From assembly GCA_021292165.1 (NCBI GenBank), contig CM037879.1, positions 39,338,339 to 39,402,338 on the forward strand: a DNA stretch of 64,000 nucleotides. Reading direction: 5' to 3'. Positions 51,193-60,864 of the stretch are shown in pieces. The first letter of the stretch is position 1. Each line of letters starts with the position of its first letter. The notes below the pieces were generated by a model, which saw only the letters and a list, made by a program, of their open reading frames with translations, was not told the DNA's origin and searched no databases. Position numbers and translations under genes: made by a program. This DNA is from Shinisaurus crocodilurus (taxonomy: Eukaryota > Chordata > Lepidosauria > Squamata > Shinisauridae).

Positions 51193-51222
<30 letters not shown>
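49535..51222 (+). mobile_element. L2 LINE, 5'-truncated, reverse transcriptase to 3' tail
   Basis: Best-preserved retrotransposon in the window. After the RT frame (49553-50527) the homology continues out of frame: L-D-Y-C-N-A-L-Y-V-G-L-P from 50529, then V-V-A-P-Q-L-W-N near 50877-50905. Then comes the 3' UTR ending AACCGCCCAGAGAGCTTCGG and an (ATA)n tail at 51195-51222. The endonuclease part is missing. Probably the relative of the many antisense L2 pieces around it. Confidence 0.93.
49553..50527 (+). CDS. L2 reverse transcriptase domain, open for 324 codons
   Basis: The RT motifs appear in the right order and spacing. F-R-L-V-A-N-V-P-F-L-G (~37-47) and L-D-P-F-Q-S-G-F-R-P-G (~68-78) come first. 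Motif A L-D-L-S-A-A-F-D lies at ~107-114, motif B G-V-P-Q-G-L-V-L-S-P at ~164-173, the catalytic Q-Y-A-D-D-T at ~196-201 and L-K-L-N-P-G-K-T-E at ~235-243. The enzyme copies LINE RNA into DNA at the nicked target. The catalytic Asp residues are intact. The frame ends at a premature stop just before the C-L-D-Y-C-N-type segment, which continues after a frame change. The first codon is internal to the ancestral ORF2 and the frame reads upstream as W-A-R-E-V, so this is a fragment. Confidence 0.92.
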   Translation: MINALLRVGVVPYHKKEAVVRPLLRKASLDPEVLNNFRLVANVPFLGNVLDWVVANQLQVLLDETDYLDPFQSGFRPGFGMETALVALYDDLCRDRDRGSVTLLILLDLSAAFDTINHGNLLGRLSELGVVGTALQWFHSYLDGQLQKVVLGEYCSPPWTLQYGVPQGLVLSPMIFNIYMKPLSGVIQSFEVCGHQYADDTQLYLSFSSSAGEAVDVLNQCLSKTMDWMRTNKLKLNPGKTEMLLVGGSSDQMEGVQAVLDGVALPLKEQVRNLGVLLEPTLSLEAQVASVARRAFYLLWLVAQLHPYLDRDSLISVIYCSGNL

Positions 51223-51223
<1 letters not shown>

Positions 51224-51455
51224 TGCAGCATTTATGTTGAGGCAGGGAAGCATGGGGAAGAAGGCTGAACCCTTTAAGCATTCTTAACTCTTCCCCTCCC
51301 TGCCAATTCTCCCCCACAACCCCTTCCATTTTTAACCATTTCCTCCCACCCCAGGAAGGCTTTGAGACAAGAGATAAGCCTGGTTGGGTGAAAAATTGCT
51401 TGTGGAGCACGGTGGTGGCGGGGAGTAAGACTGCAAGAGAAAATGGGCAAGAAGG

Positions 51456-51666
51456 CGGGGGAGGCTGGTGACGCCTATTTCAGTGGGGCTCCAAATCCAT
51501 TGCAGGTTTTATTTGGCACTTCACAGGAGCTATCCATGGTGCTGAACTCCACCTCCCCAAATAGGCTCACCACCATGGAACACCATGGAGAGCTCCTTTA
51601 AAGCTCCAGATAATAGTTGCAGTGGATTAGGAGCCCCACCGAAACAGGAGTCGCCAGCCTCCACTG
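51456..51666. mobile_element. hAT foldback MITE (GGAGGCTGGTG family), TSD caagaagg/caagtagg
   Basis: CGGGGGAGGCTGGTGACGCC to GTCGCCAGCCTCCACTG. The flanks caagaagg (51448-51455) and caagtagg (51667-51674) match at 7 of 8. Full length. Confidence 0.9.
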
Positions 51667-51674
51667 CAAGTAGG

Positions 51675-52279
51675 GGAAGGGTTGCGTATCGCCTCCCCCC
51701 CCCCCACTACCTATGCTACCTTTCAAATGCCTCCTACAACTTCATTATCATTTCCCACCAAGGCAACTTGTAGTTGTGCCTTTGAGCACAAATCTTGGAG
51801 TCACACCATTCACCTGACTTGGTACAAGAGAGGTCCTTATTTTGGAACTGCCATTAAAAAAAGAAAAACCCTGAAGAAAACGCCTTCTCTCTATGTATAT
51901 TTCTGTACATACAATACAAATTATAGATTGAGAAAGGAAGAAAAAGCAAGGAGTACATTTAGATTAAGCACATTGGTAGGGCCTGTACCTGCTTGTAAAC
52001 TCATCACAATTTTTTAAAATCCTGTCTTCATTCAGGTGTCATCATCGTACACATGTCTTAAGGGCCACCCTCCCCAGATGGGCCTACCTGAATACACAGA
52101 TCATCTTAGGAGGCCCTTCAGCAGGTTCCCCCTGAATACAGGCTATGGAGTATGGTGGGCCTCACAGGAAAGACTCTTTCCCTTAGTGCCAGAAGGTTAT
52201 GAATGAAACTCTCCAGTGAGGGAAGTCTGTCTTGCTCTTTTGCTACTGGCCTTTCCAATGTAAAACTAAGGCCCATGTT
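51675..52279. other. No gene recognised
   Basis: Poly-C run near 51697. Open frames at 51585-52017 partly read the hAT element and are featureless. Confidence 0.35.
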
Positions 52280-52300
52280 CATTCGTTCGTTCGTTCGTTG

Positions 52301-52345
<45 letters not shown>
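52280..52345. repeat. (TTCG)n-(TC)n microsatellite
   Basis: Five TTCG-type tetranucleotides followed by a long TC run. Confidence 0.92.
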
Positions 52346-52347
<2 letters not shown>

Positions 52348-52535
52348 CCATAAAAAGCTGCTATTGGGGGTGGGGGGAATTTGGATCAGGACCATGGTGT
52401 GGGTGAGAGGTCTAACCCTTTGCCACTGTGCAGATTCCCTGACTTACATTCCTCCCTGAAACTGCCTTTAGCTGTGGAGGGGAATCCTACGGGCACAATT
52501 TCTCCCAGTCAATTTCCCACTCAAAAGCTAATAGC

Positions 52536-52567
52536 AGCGTGTGTGTGAGTGTGTGTGTGTGTGTGTG
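52536..52567. repeat. (GT)n microsatellite
   Basis: GT run with one GAG interruption. Confidence 0.9.
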
Positions 52568-52765
52568 ATTTGTATTGGGGATGCAAGATTGGGGTGAAGG
52601 TTTACTGATCACCCTTCCCTCTGCCATGACCCTGATCCACATCAACCCCTCTTACGGGCCCTATGCAGGTGCTGAGCTTGCTCACATGAGGGCTAAACAG
52701 GGGAGGGGACGTGTATAACAGTCATAGTCTGAGTCACTAAAAGTAACTTTGTGGGTTATAATTTA

Positions 52766-52814
<49 letters not shown>

Positions 52815-52838
52815 CATTTGTTGTTGTTGTTGTTGTTG
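52766..52838. repeat. (GAT)n-(TTG)n microsatellite beside a SINE tail
   Basis: About 16 GAT units, then ATTTG and seven TTG units, directly adjoining the 3' tail side of the Sauria SINE at 52839. Its poly-Asp and poly-Ile/Asn translations are artefacts. Confidence 0.93.
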
Positions 52839-53055
52839 CATTTATATCCCCCTTTTTTTCCTCTTGCAAGGAACCCAAGCGGCTTACATGGTCCTCCTCT
52901 CCATTTTATCTTCACAGCAACCCTAGTGAGGTAGGTTAGTCTGAGAGTCAGTGACTGGCCCAAAGTCACCCAGTGTGCTTCATGGCCTAAGTGGGGACTA
53001 GAACCCAGATCTTCAGCGTCCTAGTCCAACACACTAACCACTACACCACACTACA
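52839..53055 (-). mobile_element. Sauria SINE, minus strand
   Basis: TTTATATCCCCCTTTTTTTC, AACCCAAGCGGCTTACATGG, GAGGTAGGTTAGTCTGAGAG, CACTACACCACACT. The head is partly duplicated (CACTACACCACACTACACCAC). Confidence 0.92.
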
Positions 53056-53062
53056 CCACTAG

Positions 53063-53175
53063 ATGAGCCTTCCCAGATGTTTTGGACTGCTTAGGCCATG
53101 CTGCCAATGGGCATGCTGACTGGGGCTCATGGGGATTGTAGTCCAAAACATCTGGAGGGGACCAAACTGAGGAAG
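53063..53175. mobile_element. Palindromic MITE (CCAGATGTTTTGGACT)
   Basis: CCAGATGTTTTGGACTGC on the left pairs with GTAGTCCAAAACATCTGG on the right, with the loop GGCCATGCTGCCAATGGGC. The left end is shortened. Confidence 0.8.
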
Positions 53176-53189
53176 GTTAATTTGGACCA

Positions 53190-54264
53190 TTTCCTTTTAT
53201 GTACATGGAATACATTCCTCTGTGCATCTTTTAAAAATACTTAATCATCATGTCTCGGCCGCCAAAAATACCAAAAGATATGATGGCGAGTTTCTGAAAT
53301 GTGTCATTTGTTGGTGTAAAATGGAGCTCAGGCTAATTTCAAATGACCTGCTGGAATTCCAGGCCACAGAGTGTGTGAGGGAAACTGAATTCAGCTGAAC
53401 AATGTGAGCTGGCTTATATTACACTAGATTTGCAAAGCACACAATACAAGCATCTTTGGTTTCCAAAACTTAATAGCAGGCCTCTTTCTAAACATATTCT
53501 CTCCCACTGTGTCCATGAGAAAGGGTAATTTATGTGGCTGTGCTTAATATGTTCTTCAAAGGCGCAAACCTGTAGAAACTGGATTAGTATGTTGACTCCA
53601 TCAATTAACGTTAATCTAATATCCTGCCCATTTAAATTAGTGTAAACATTGGCCGATAGGGCTAAGGGAAGGGAGTTAAACTGAAAAAGATTTATTTAAG
53701 GATTAGTGCAGTAGCTAAATTAGAATTCAATCCAGGAAGTAAACATGCCAGCAAGGCAGGTTGCGGGGAAACAACAGAGTGCAGCAGAGATTAGCAGCTC
53801 CAAGCAATAAGGCAAAGGCACAGTTGTTAAGTGGAGGGGAGGGATTCTTTCTTTGTACAGAAATTGTGTCTTTGTGCTATTTTTTCTACTACAGAAGTCC
53901 ATGGCAAGATTATGATGATGATCATCATCATGATGACTACATCCATGGTTATGATGATCTTCATCATCCTGTGGAATTGACTTGGATCTTTTCTTTACAA
54001 CATCGAGGATTCCACGTGTCTATCCATAAATTAGAAAAAGCACATGGGTTTAAAACAAGATTCCAGTAATGAAAACTGATATGAATAAGATCAGTGCATG
54101 GTTTGTAGGACAAGAATGAAGAACTGCTATTTGTTCTTTCAACAAAAAGTCAGGGAGACTTGGCCAAGCTGAGAAAACATTTTGGGTTTTTAAAAAATGT
54201 GCTTTCCCCCATTGCATATAAGGAAGCCAGTGTGTATTTATGACTATGAGCGCATTAATTTTTT
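53190..54264. other. Repeat-free block, candidate conserved non-coding sequence
   Basis: The first ~660 bp contain no repeat I recognise and many TAAT/ATTA words. The rest includes an imperfect (GAT)n patch at 53914-53965. Conservation cannot be judged from one sequence. Confidence 0.3.
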
Positions 54265-54370
54265 AATTTTTTTATTATTACATTTGTATCCTGTCTTCTT
54301 TTCCTCTTGCAAGGAACCCAAGCTTACATGATCCTCCTCCGCTCCTTTTTATCCTCACAAAAACCCTGAT
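54265..54370 (-). mobile_element. Sauria SINE 3' fragment, minus strand
   Basis: TTGTATCCTGTCTTCTTTTC, TGCAAGGAACCCAAGCTTAC and TTTTTATCCTCACAAAAACC. Head absent. Confidence 0.85.
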
Positions 54371-54706
54371 CAGTTATACCATTTAAATATATCATTTAAA
54401 TATAATTGCAGCTTCCACCATTTCTTAGATGAAAGCAGAGATATGCTTGACCACTTGTAATGCTCCTGTTCTCACACCAGGGATCTCTGCATGCTGCTTC
54501 CACGAGGCTTTTCGCCTACTGTACACTTTATTCAACAGTAATACTGTGTAATAGCCCATTCTGCAATAGCCTGTCCAGTCCCAGGATATTCCAGGCTAAC
54601 TGGGTTAGTGTTATATGAATGAGCCCCAGGCTCCCCCTTCCTTCACACACATGGCCATGAGGAATTCAGAAGCTTTTGCTTCTGTTTTAGATTAAGCACA
54701 GCTTGT

Positions 54707-54846
54707 TGTGACATCCGAACCTGGATAAATTGGGGTTTCTCTCAACCACGGTTTGTTAAAACAAGCCAGCTTCAATCCATAGTTTATGAACCTGGCTTGT
54801 TTCAAGAAGCCATAATTAAGATAATCCACAGTTAAGGGTTTGGACT
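54707..54846. mobile_element. Decayed foldback element
   Basis: TCCGAACCTGGATAA...AACAAGCC on the left pairs loosely with GGCTTGTTTCAAGAAGCC...AGGGTTTGGA on the right. Confidence 0.45.
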
Positions 54847-54848
54847 TT

Positions 54849-55065
54849 TATTTATTTATTTTATTCTTAACATATGGTTGGGATGGAGCCTACCTGACCT
54901 GTCTCGGGAGGGAGTGCCCATAGTCGGGGTGTTGCTACAGAAAAGGTGCTGTCTCAGTACCTAGCCTCTCTTGGGGATGGGACACATCACAGGGCCTCTG
55001 ATGAAGATATGCAGATTATAGACAGGCTCATGCAGGAGGACCAATGTTCTCATTCAGTATAAAGT
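54849..55065 (-). mobile_element. LINE ORF end and tail, antisense (L2/CR1-type)
   Basis: (TTTA)n then GGGAGTGCCCATAGTCGGGG and TGTTGCTACAGAAAAGGTGC. Read in reverse it resembles L2 3' sequence. Weakly preserved. Confidence 0.45.
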
Positions 55066-55479
55066 TGCTTCATACATTGATTGGGACCAAAGTGCACAAG
55101 AAGAACACACTTCACCAACCAGCTACACTTCTTCCTTTTTATACCTGCCTGGCCAGTCCACAGACTTTATACTGCCTGCCAGTGTTGCACAGTCATGCTC
55201 CCTTCTGGGCTTCCAGGGAGGCCCCAAGTATAGCAGTAGGGTAAGTCCTCCTAGCCTCAGTCTATGACATTCCTTATTCAAACCTTGGAGTACCGATTCG
55301 CAGATATCGATTTTCAGCACATCTGAAAATGCCCCTTTTCTGGTCACGCACTTATCTGGAGGCATAAGTTTTCCCATTTTTTGGGTGAATTAGGCCCCTT
55401 ATATAGGGTCCAATATGAGTATACACAGTGATTTTCGTCACCACTTCCACCCTGTCATGTCCATGTGTTGTAATAAGAG
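55066..55479. other. No gene recognised
   Basis: Featureless short frames on both strands. Confidence 0.35.
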
Positions 55480-55605
55480 GCACGTGGTCCTCCAATTGTT
55501 GCTACAACTCCCATCATCCCTCCTCATTGGTTATGCTGGCTAGGGCTGATGGGAGTTGTAGGCTAACAACATCTGGAAGACCACTGGTTGTGCACTCCTG
55601 CCCTA
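55480..55605. mobile_element. Palindromic MITE (ACAACTCCCATCATCCCT)
   Basis: TTGCTACAACTCCCATCAT and ATGGGAGTTGTAGGCTAAC are inverted around GGTTATGCTGGCTAGGG. The right side continues ACATCTGGAAGACCACTGG. Confidence 0.8.
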
Positions 55606-55771
55606 AACCCAGTCTGAGCATGGTGGTGTATCACTACAAACTTAACCACAATTATTCATTGATTTGTTTATTAGAAGTTTTAAACCACCTGTCATCCTTA
55701 CAGATGCTAGGGCAGTTTGGAATAAATATGACTATAAAAGCCATATAAACACCAAATAAAACAATCCCATA

Positions 55772-55963
55772 CAGTTACTCCAATGTCAGCAGGGCTGCAT
55801 ATCTGCTCCGGACTTTATTCTGAACTTTTGAGGAGCTATCCATGGTTCAAAACCTATGGGGGGGGGGTAGGGTTCAGCACCATGGATAGCTCCTTTAAAG
55901 TTCAGAATAAAATCTAGAGCAGATGTGCAGCCCTGCTGACATTGGAGTCACCATCCTCCACTG
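55772..55963. mobile_element. hAT foldback (GGAGGCTGGTG family), left-end deletion
   Basis: ACTCCAATGTCAGCAGGGCT is inverted at 55931-55950. The centre GGAGCTATCCATGG folds on CCATGGATAGCTCC. The right end is CACCATCCTCCACTG. Confidence 0.82.
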
Positions 55964-55974
55964 CTGTCAATAGC

Positions 55975-56062
55975 TATTAGTCATGATGGCTATATATTAC
56001 CTCCAGCATCGGAGACAGTATGATTCTGTATACCAGTTGCTGGAGAACATGATTGAGGGTGC
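55975..56062 (+). mobile_element. CR1-like element, first part
   Basis: TAGTCATGATGGCTATATAT, CGGAGACAGTATGATTCTG, CAGTTGCTGGAGAACATGAT. The matching continuation is at 56817-56932, so ~750 bp appear to have been inserted between. Confidence 0.7.
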
Positions 56063-56816
56063 AAGCCAGTGGAGATGCCCGTAGCCCTCCAAACTCAGAG
56101 GATTATAGGCATCCTATGTAGAGTGGGAGGGGGAAGGAGGCTGAGGCACTGCCAGGATACATCGTATCTTGGTGGCAGTGGTCTCCTCCCCTCCCCACCC
56201 CTCCCCGCCCTTTAAACCCCTTCCCTGAGAATACTCTTATGACCTAAGAGAAGCAGCCAGTGTGGTTCTTTCCACGCCAGCTGCGATGGGAGGGAGCGGG
56301 GTTCTGAGCTCAGATCCCCAGATTCAAGGTAGGAGCTGTTTTTTTACCTCAGAGCTGGGTATCTGAACAATCCTGTGGCCCTCTAGACACTGTCTAGGGG
56401 CCATAGGATTGCTCTGCCCAATGTACTATTTAGGGTGGCCACTTATGCATCACCGAAAAAAGAGCAAACACTCACCAGAAAAGAGGACAAAAGAAGACAC
56501 CAACTTCCATAACATTTGCACATGCAAATTCGAAGGAACATCTGAGTTTCACTTCTCATGTGCAAAGTTAGAAATAATTACTATAATTTAAATAAAAATG
56601 CAATACATAGCGGGGAAGACTGTGACCAGAAGACTTGTGTGCTTGCTAAGCCAGTTATTTTCCAGGTGCTAACAATTGATGAGCAACTTCAAAGGTGGTT
56701 CTTTGACTTTAATCCAGACTTAGACTGGACAACCCGTCAAACCTCGAAATAGAGGACTGTCCTCTGCCAGCTCTGTCTGTATAACCGAGGATTGTAAAGT
56801 ACGGCACCAGGTCAAC
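56063..56816. other. Unclassified ~750-bp insertion in a CR1-like element
   Basis: Not a family I recognise. It contains GC-rich runs (56110-56330), then an AT-rich half with GAGGACAAAAGAAGACACC and the palindromic AGAGGACTGTCCTCTG (56752-56766). No domain in the small frames 56409-56752. Confidence 0.4.
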
Positions 56817-56932
56817 CTATTGCCCTCACATCCTGCTTGTGGGCTTCCCGTTGGGGTATCTGGCTGGCAACTGTAGGAACAGAATGCTGGACTAGATAGC
56901 CCTTTGATCTGATCCAGCTCTTACGTTCTTCA
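56817..56932 (+). mobile_element. CR1-like element, terminal part
   Basis: CTCACATCCTGCTTGTGGGC, GAATGCTGGACTAGATAGCC and TTTGATCTGATCCAGCTC, ending TTACGTTCTTC. Confidence 0.78.
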
Positions 56933-56934
56933 TT

Positions 56935-57232
56935 ACAATCAGACAGACTGGCTCCTTAAAAGGGTCAGGCAGACAAAACAGTTTTCACCTGGTGCTGGAA
57001 AGGTAATGTCACATAATGTCTGGAAGGCACTTGGAAAAGAGCCTCCCCTGCAGATCCTAAGACATGGACAGGCTGATGTTGGTGGGAGAGGCTCGATATT
57101 TGGGTCCAACCCATTTAGATCTTTAAAGGTAAGCGCCAGCACCCTGAACTGGGCTCAGAAGTGAATATGCAGCCAGTGCAGTTTCTTCAGGATTGGTGTA
57201 ATATGATCCGATCCCACCTAGCTGCTCCAGTT
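56935..57232 (-). mobile_element. L2-type ORF2 C-terminal part, antisense
   Basis: AGCCTCCCCTGCAGATCCTA, AGATCTTTAAAGGTAAGCGC and GCAGTTTCTTCAGGATTGG read in reverse as the L2 stretch with L-T-F-K-D-L-N-G-L-D-P. Confidence 0.7.
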
Positions 57233-57951
57233 CAAATTTGGGGAGTAAGCCCCATTGAACATGGTGGGGCTGACTTCTTAGTCAAGAAGCAGAGGATTGC
57301 ACTGTATGCCTTGTAGCCAGAGCTCTTGGGGTGGGTGGGTGTCAGTCAGCTTAAGTGACAGCCATCGTGGAGTGCAATTATCGTTCTCTGGATCTGGGCC
57401 TAGATTATGCCTTCTTCCCATCGTTTAGCTAAGTGTCATGACTCCGTCTACAGGGGACAAGCCTGCTGACAAACTCTTTGCTGCAATGACCCCCAAAGAC
57501 ATTTTTAGCATAAATATTCAATTACACTTCTTCCTACATGGACTGATATTGGATTGCAATAAAAAACACTACCAATTTTTTTTTCTCTTTAAGTCTGAAA
57601 TGAAGGAGGGTGTTAGGAATGGCTGGAAAGTAGTTGGCATGTTATCAAGGTGCAGTTAGAAATCTACTTGTCTTAATTTGGTCTAGCAGAACACATATTG
57701 CTTCAGTCAGACATGTGTAGATTCAGATTGTAATCATTTTAGCAGCACCTCCACAAGGCAGAACCTCGAAAGACTGAAATTATCCCACCAGAAGCAAAGA
57801 AACATCTGAGTTTTGCTTCTCGCGTCTGTCAAGGCAAGCACCTCACAACATTTCATGTGCTTGTCTAATGCGTCCCACAAGCAAGCTGGCTTTTTGCAGA
57901 AGATTGTTAGGAATTAGCAGTTACCGAAACCCATACATGAACTCCTAACAA
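57233..57951. other. Mostly unassigned; MITE fragment at 57240-57300
   Basis: GAGTAAGCCCCATTGAAC and AGAGGATTGCAC mark the short-element fragment. Nothing else recognised. Confidence 0.35.
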
Positions 57952-58420
57952 TATTTATTTATTTATTACATTTCTATGCTGCCCAATAGCTGAAGCTCTC
58001 TGGGTGGTTCACAACAATTAAAACCATAAAATACAACATAAAATACACTATAAAAGTTTAAACATTTAAAACTACAGTATAAAATAGAAGTAAAAGCCAA
58101 AGTAAAACCTAGCAGCAGTACAAAGATTTAAAATATAGTACAGGATTTAAAACAACAGAGACTGAAAGACTAAAATCCCTGGGAAAATAAGAAGGTCTTC
58201 ACCTGATGCCAGAAAGAGCACAACGTAGGCACCAGGCAAGCCTCTCTGGGAAGTTCATTACACAGCTGGGGTGCCACAGCAGAAAAGGCCCTCTTCTTAG
58301 TAGCCACCCACCTCACTTCCTTTGGCAGGGGCTCCTGGAAGAGGACCACTGAGGACAATCTTAGGGTCTGGGCAGGTATATAATGGGAGGATATAATTGG
58401 CATTCATTGACATCTTTCTC
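57952..58420 (-). mobile_element. L2 3' end and ORF2 C-terminus, antisense
   Basis: (ATTT)n, TGCTGCCCAATAGCTGAAGC and TCTCTGGGTGGTTCACAAC form the 3' end. The frame 58403-58170 reads K-K-R-A-F-S-A-V-A-P-Q-L-C-N-E-L-P, a diverged L2 C-terminal signature. Confidence 0.88.
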
Positions 58421-58507
58421 CATGGATGCAGAAAGAGAAATAACTAGCTAGCAACTTTGAAAGCTTTTAGAGCAGGGGCAGGAAACCTGCTTATCCTCTA
58501 GAGGTTT

Positions 58508-58852
58508 TGGATGACACTGGCATCAACGGTAGGCATGGCTGAACCCCTGCTGAGGCAAGAGCCCTCTGGACTTGCTCCTCCTCTTCACCATTGCGCCCTG
58601 CTTATCCAACTGCCTCTTGCTGCTCTGGCCCAGAGAAGGAGCCAGAAGGTGATGTGGCTGCCTGCCTGCTCACTGCTCTGCCTGCCTGTCAAGTAAGCAA
58701 GTGGTAGCCACAATGAGAAAGAGGAGGGGGGGCAAAAGCTGCTAGTGAGAATGAGGGTGGGTGAGGAGAAGGTAGGCTCACTGAGAGAGGGGCCCCACGG
58801 AGGGTGTCTTGCCCAAGGGCCCACAGATACCTGGAGCCAGCACTGACTATGA
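58508..58852 (+). mobile_element. Family X repeat (copy 4)
   Basis: TAGGCATGGCTGAACCCCTG, CTGTCAAGTAAGCAAGTGG and the right end ACCTGGAGCCAGCACTG. Colinear with copies 1 and 2. Confidence 0.7.
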
Positions 58853-58854
58853 CT

Positions 58855-58955
58855 ATGACTACTATAATCCCTGACCATTGGCCTTGCTGATTGGGGCTTA
58901 TGGGAGTTGTAGTCCAAAACATCTGGAGGACACCAGGTTGCATATCCCTGACTTA
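58855..58955. mobile_element. Palindromic MITE, right half
   Basis: ACCATTGGCCTTGCTGATTG, ATGGGAGTTGTAGTCCAAAA, CATCTGGAGGACACCAGGTT. The left arm is mostly replaced by the end of family X. Confidence 0.75.
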
Positions 58956-59261
58956 GAGGGTCGACTTCAGTAGTGTGACTTTTAAAAGGCACGGAGGCAA
59001 ACCTTGTTATATGAAGGGAGGCCCCAGAGGCAGCCTCATCACCCCGCAAAAAACCCACCCACCCCCAGCTGCCACAGAGGCTGCTGTCCTAACATTTTCA
59101 TAGATAGATTTGGGCATGTAGTTTAGGGATCGCTGGGATTCCCCCCCCCCCATTTTATTTAACCTAAACTCTTTCATCTATGCAGGGGAATGAACAAGAA
59201 GATGGCTTTGCTTCTGCAAGACCATCTCTCAGGGGAGGCCCCTCCACTGCTCACCTTAAGG

Positions 59262-59604
59262 CAGGGTTGGTGAATCTCTGCCCCAGAGGCCAAGTTTCTC
59301 CTACCAAGCTGGCCCCTCTGCCTTTCCCCATTGGGGAGGACGCAGGGCAGATGATGCTCTCTGAGCATGCACTCGTCTCGTCCTCCTCCCCTGTTATCTC
59401 CAGTCATGGAGCTGCTGGGGAAAGCCTCCGTGCAGCGAAGCTGAGGCCCCCTCCCTCCAAGGCTCCAGGCGGAAGAGTGCTGGGGGAAGGTGCAAGGCAG
59501 GTGCAGGTGGTGTGGCCCGGATCCCTGACATCATCCGGCCTCTGGAGGGCTGGGTGGGTGGGGGTCATCCAGCCCTCCATCCAATTTTAAGTTCCCCACC
59601 CCTG
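59262..59604. mobile_element. hAT element, TSD ccttaagg/ccttatgc
   Basis: CAGGGTTGGTGAATCTCTG to TTCCCCACCCCTG. The flanks (59254-59261, 59605-59612) match at 6 of 8. Immediately followed by another hAT element that shares the same flank. Confidence 0.8.
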
Positions 59605-59631
59605 CCTTATGCCAGGGGTGGGCAATCTGCC

Positions 59632-59898
59632 ATTTATTAATTTAATTTATTTATTATATGTATATCCTGCCTTTTTCCTGCAAGGAACCCAAGGCGGCCT
59701 ACATAATCCTCCTTCTTCTCCCCTCCCCTCCCCTCCCCTCCCTTTTATTCTCTCAATAACCCTGTGAGGTAGCTTAGGCTGAGAGTCAGTGACTGGCCCA
59801 AAGTCACCCAGTGGGCTTCATGGCCGAGCGGGGACTCGAACTCAGAACTCCTGAGTCCCAGTCCAACTCTCTCACCATTATGTCACACTGGCTCTCAG
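59632..59898 (-). mobile_element. Sauria SINE, full length, minus strand
   Basis: TTTATTATATGTATATCCTG, AACCCAAGGCGGCCTACATA, a (CCCTC)n expansion at 59720-59742, GAGGTAGCTTAGGCTGAGAG and the head ATTATGTCACACTGGCTCTC. Confidence 0.94.
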
Positions 59899-59989
59899 TT
59901 CTCCAGATGTTGTTGGCCTACAGCTCCCAACTTCCCTAACCATTGGTCATGCTGGCTGGAGCTGATGGGAGTTGGAATCCAACTTAAAT

Positions 59990-60178
59990 GTTCATATCCC
60001 CGCTGTTCAGGCGGGAATATGGGGTGGGTTAGGTTTTTAATGAGAATTTTTTATATTGTTTTAATTATTATATTTTATTGTGTTTTACTGTATTTTAATT
60101 GTACATCGCCCAGGGTGGCCGGGTGACCGGCCAGATGGGCGATTGATAAATATAATAAATAAAAATAAATATTAAAAA
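59990..60178 (+). mobile_element. L2 3' UTR and tail
   Basis: TTCAGGCGGGAATATGGGGT, ATTGTACATCGCCCAGGGTG, GGCCGGGTGACCGGCCAGAT and an (AATA)n tail. Same subfamily as the 3' end at 46429. Confidence 0.85.
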
Positions 60179-60292
60179 ATGGAAACAACGTAATTGTTTC
60201 TATGTAAGCTGATCTGGGAGCCTTTTTGGCTAAGGAGAAGCATAAAAAGACTTCAAACAAACATCTGGAAGGCCACAGGTTCCTCACCCCTG

Positions 60293-60795
60293 CCTTAGGG
60301 CATCCAGCCTCCTGCTCTCCCTCCAGCCTCCTGGCGCATAGCTGTTCCCAGAAGAAATGGGAGCACAGTTACACATGGAAGCCTGGAGCAGAGCAGACGC
60401 CAAACAGCCCGAAGCACGAGGTTGAGAGATGCTTCCATCGAGGGGAATGGGTTTGCTGAGATGCAAAGGACAGTTGACATGATGGCGGTGCATCAAGCAC
60501 AGAGGCTCCCTAGTAAGGGAGGGTAGGGAGCCAGACTGGCTTCTTAGGAGAAGCCACAGCTCACCCTTCTCTCCTTGTGCATGATTGTAGCCACAGGCCT
60601 GGGGGACCTGCGCTCTTGACCTGCTCCCATATCTACCTGACCAGGTACTACAGTCATCATCACAAGCCCTTCTCTGGGTGTCCCCACCCTCTGCCACGTA
60701 GATGGCAATCAGACAGAGGGTCTTCTTGGTAGCGGCACCCTGCCTCTGGACTGCTTTCCCCAGGGATGCTTGCATGGCGCCTATTCTTATGTTTT
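60293..60795 (-). mobile_element. L2-type ORF2 C-terminal sequence, antisense
   Basis: From ~60480: CACAGCTCACCCTTCTCTCC, GATGGCAATCAGACAGAGGG, TGCCTCTGGACTGCTTTCCC. In reverse this is the L2 stretch before and at the L-W-x-x-L-P region. The 163-codon frame 60775-60284 has no separate domain. Confidence 0.55.
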
Positions 60796-60864
60796 AATAC
60801 TAGAATTTGGGGGCCATCCATTGATTGGCAAGAGTTTCAGGTGAGACAAAAAAGAAGTGCTTCT

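Larger units (their letters stand above)
59613..60292. mobile_element. hAT element abutting the previous one, containing a SINE and an L2 piece
   Basis: Starts CAGGGGTGGGCAATCTG and ends AGGTTCCTCACCCCTG, followed by ccttaggg (60293-60300). The interior has the CCAGATGTTGTTGGCCTACA palindrome half and its partner CATCTGGAAGGCCACAGG, pushed apart by a Sauria SINE and an L2 fragment. Confidence 0.75.

Noticed and set aside
52751..52969. Poly-Asp and poly-Ile/Asn peptides
   Set aside because: Pure translations of (GAT)n next to a Sauria SINE.
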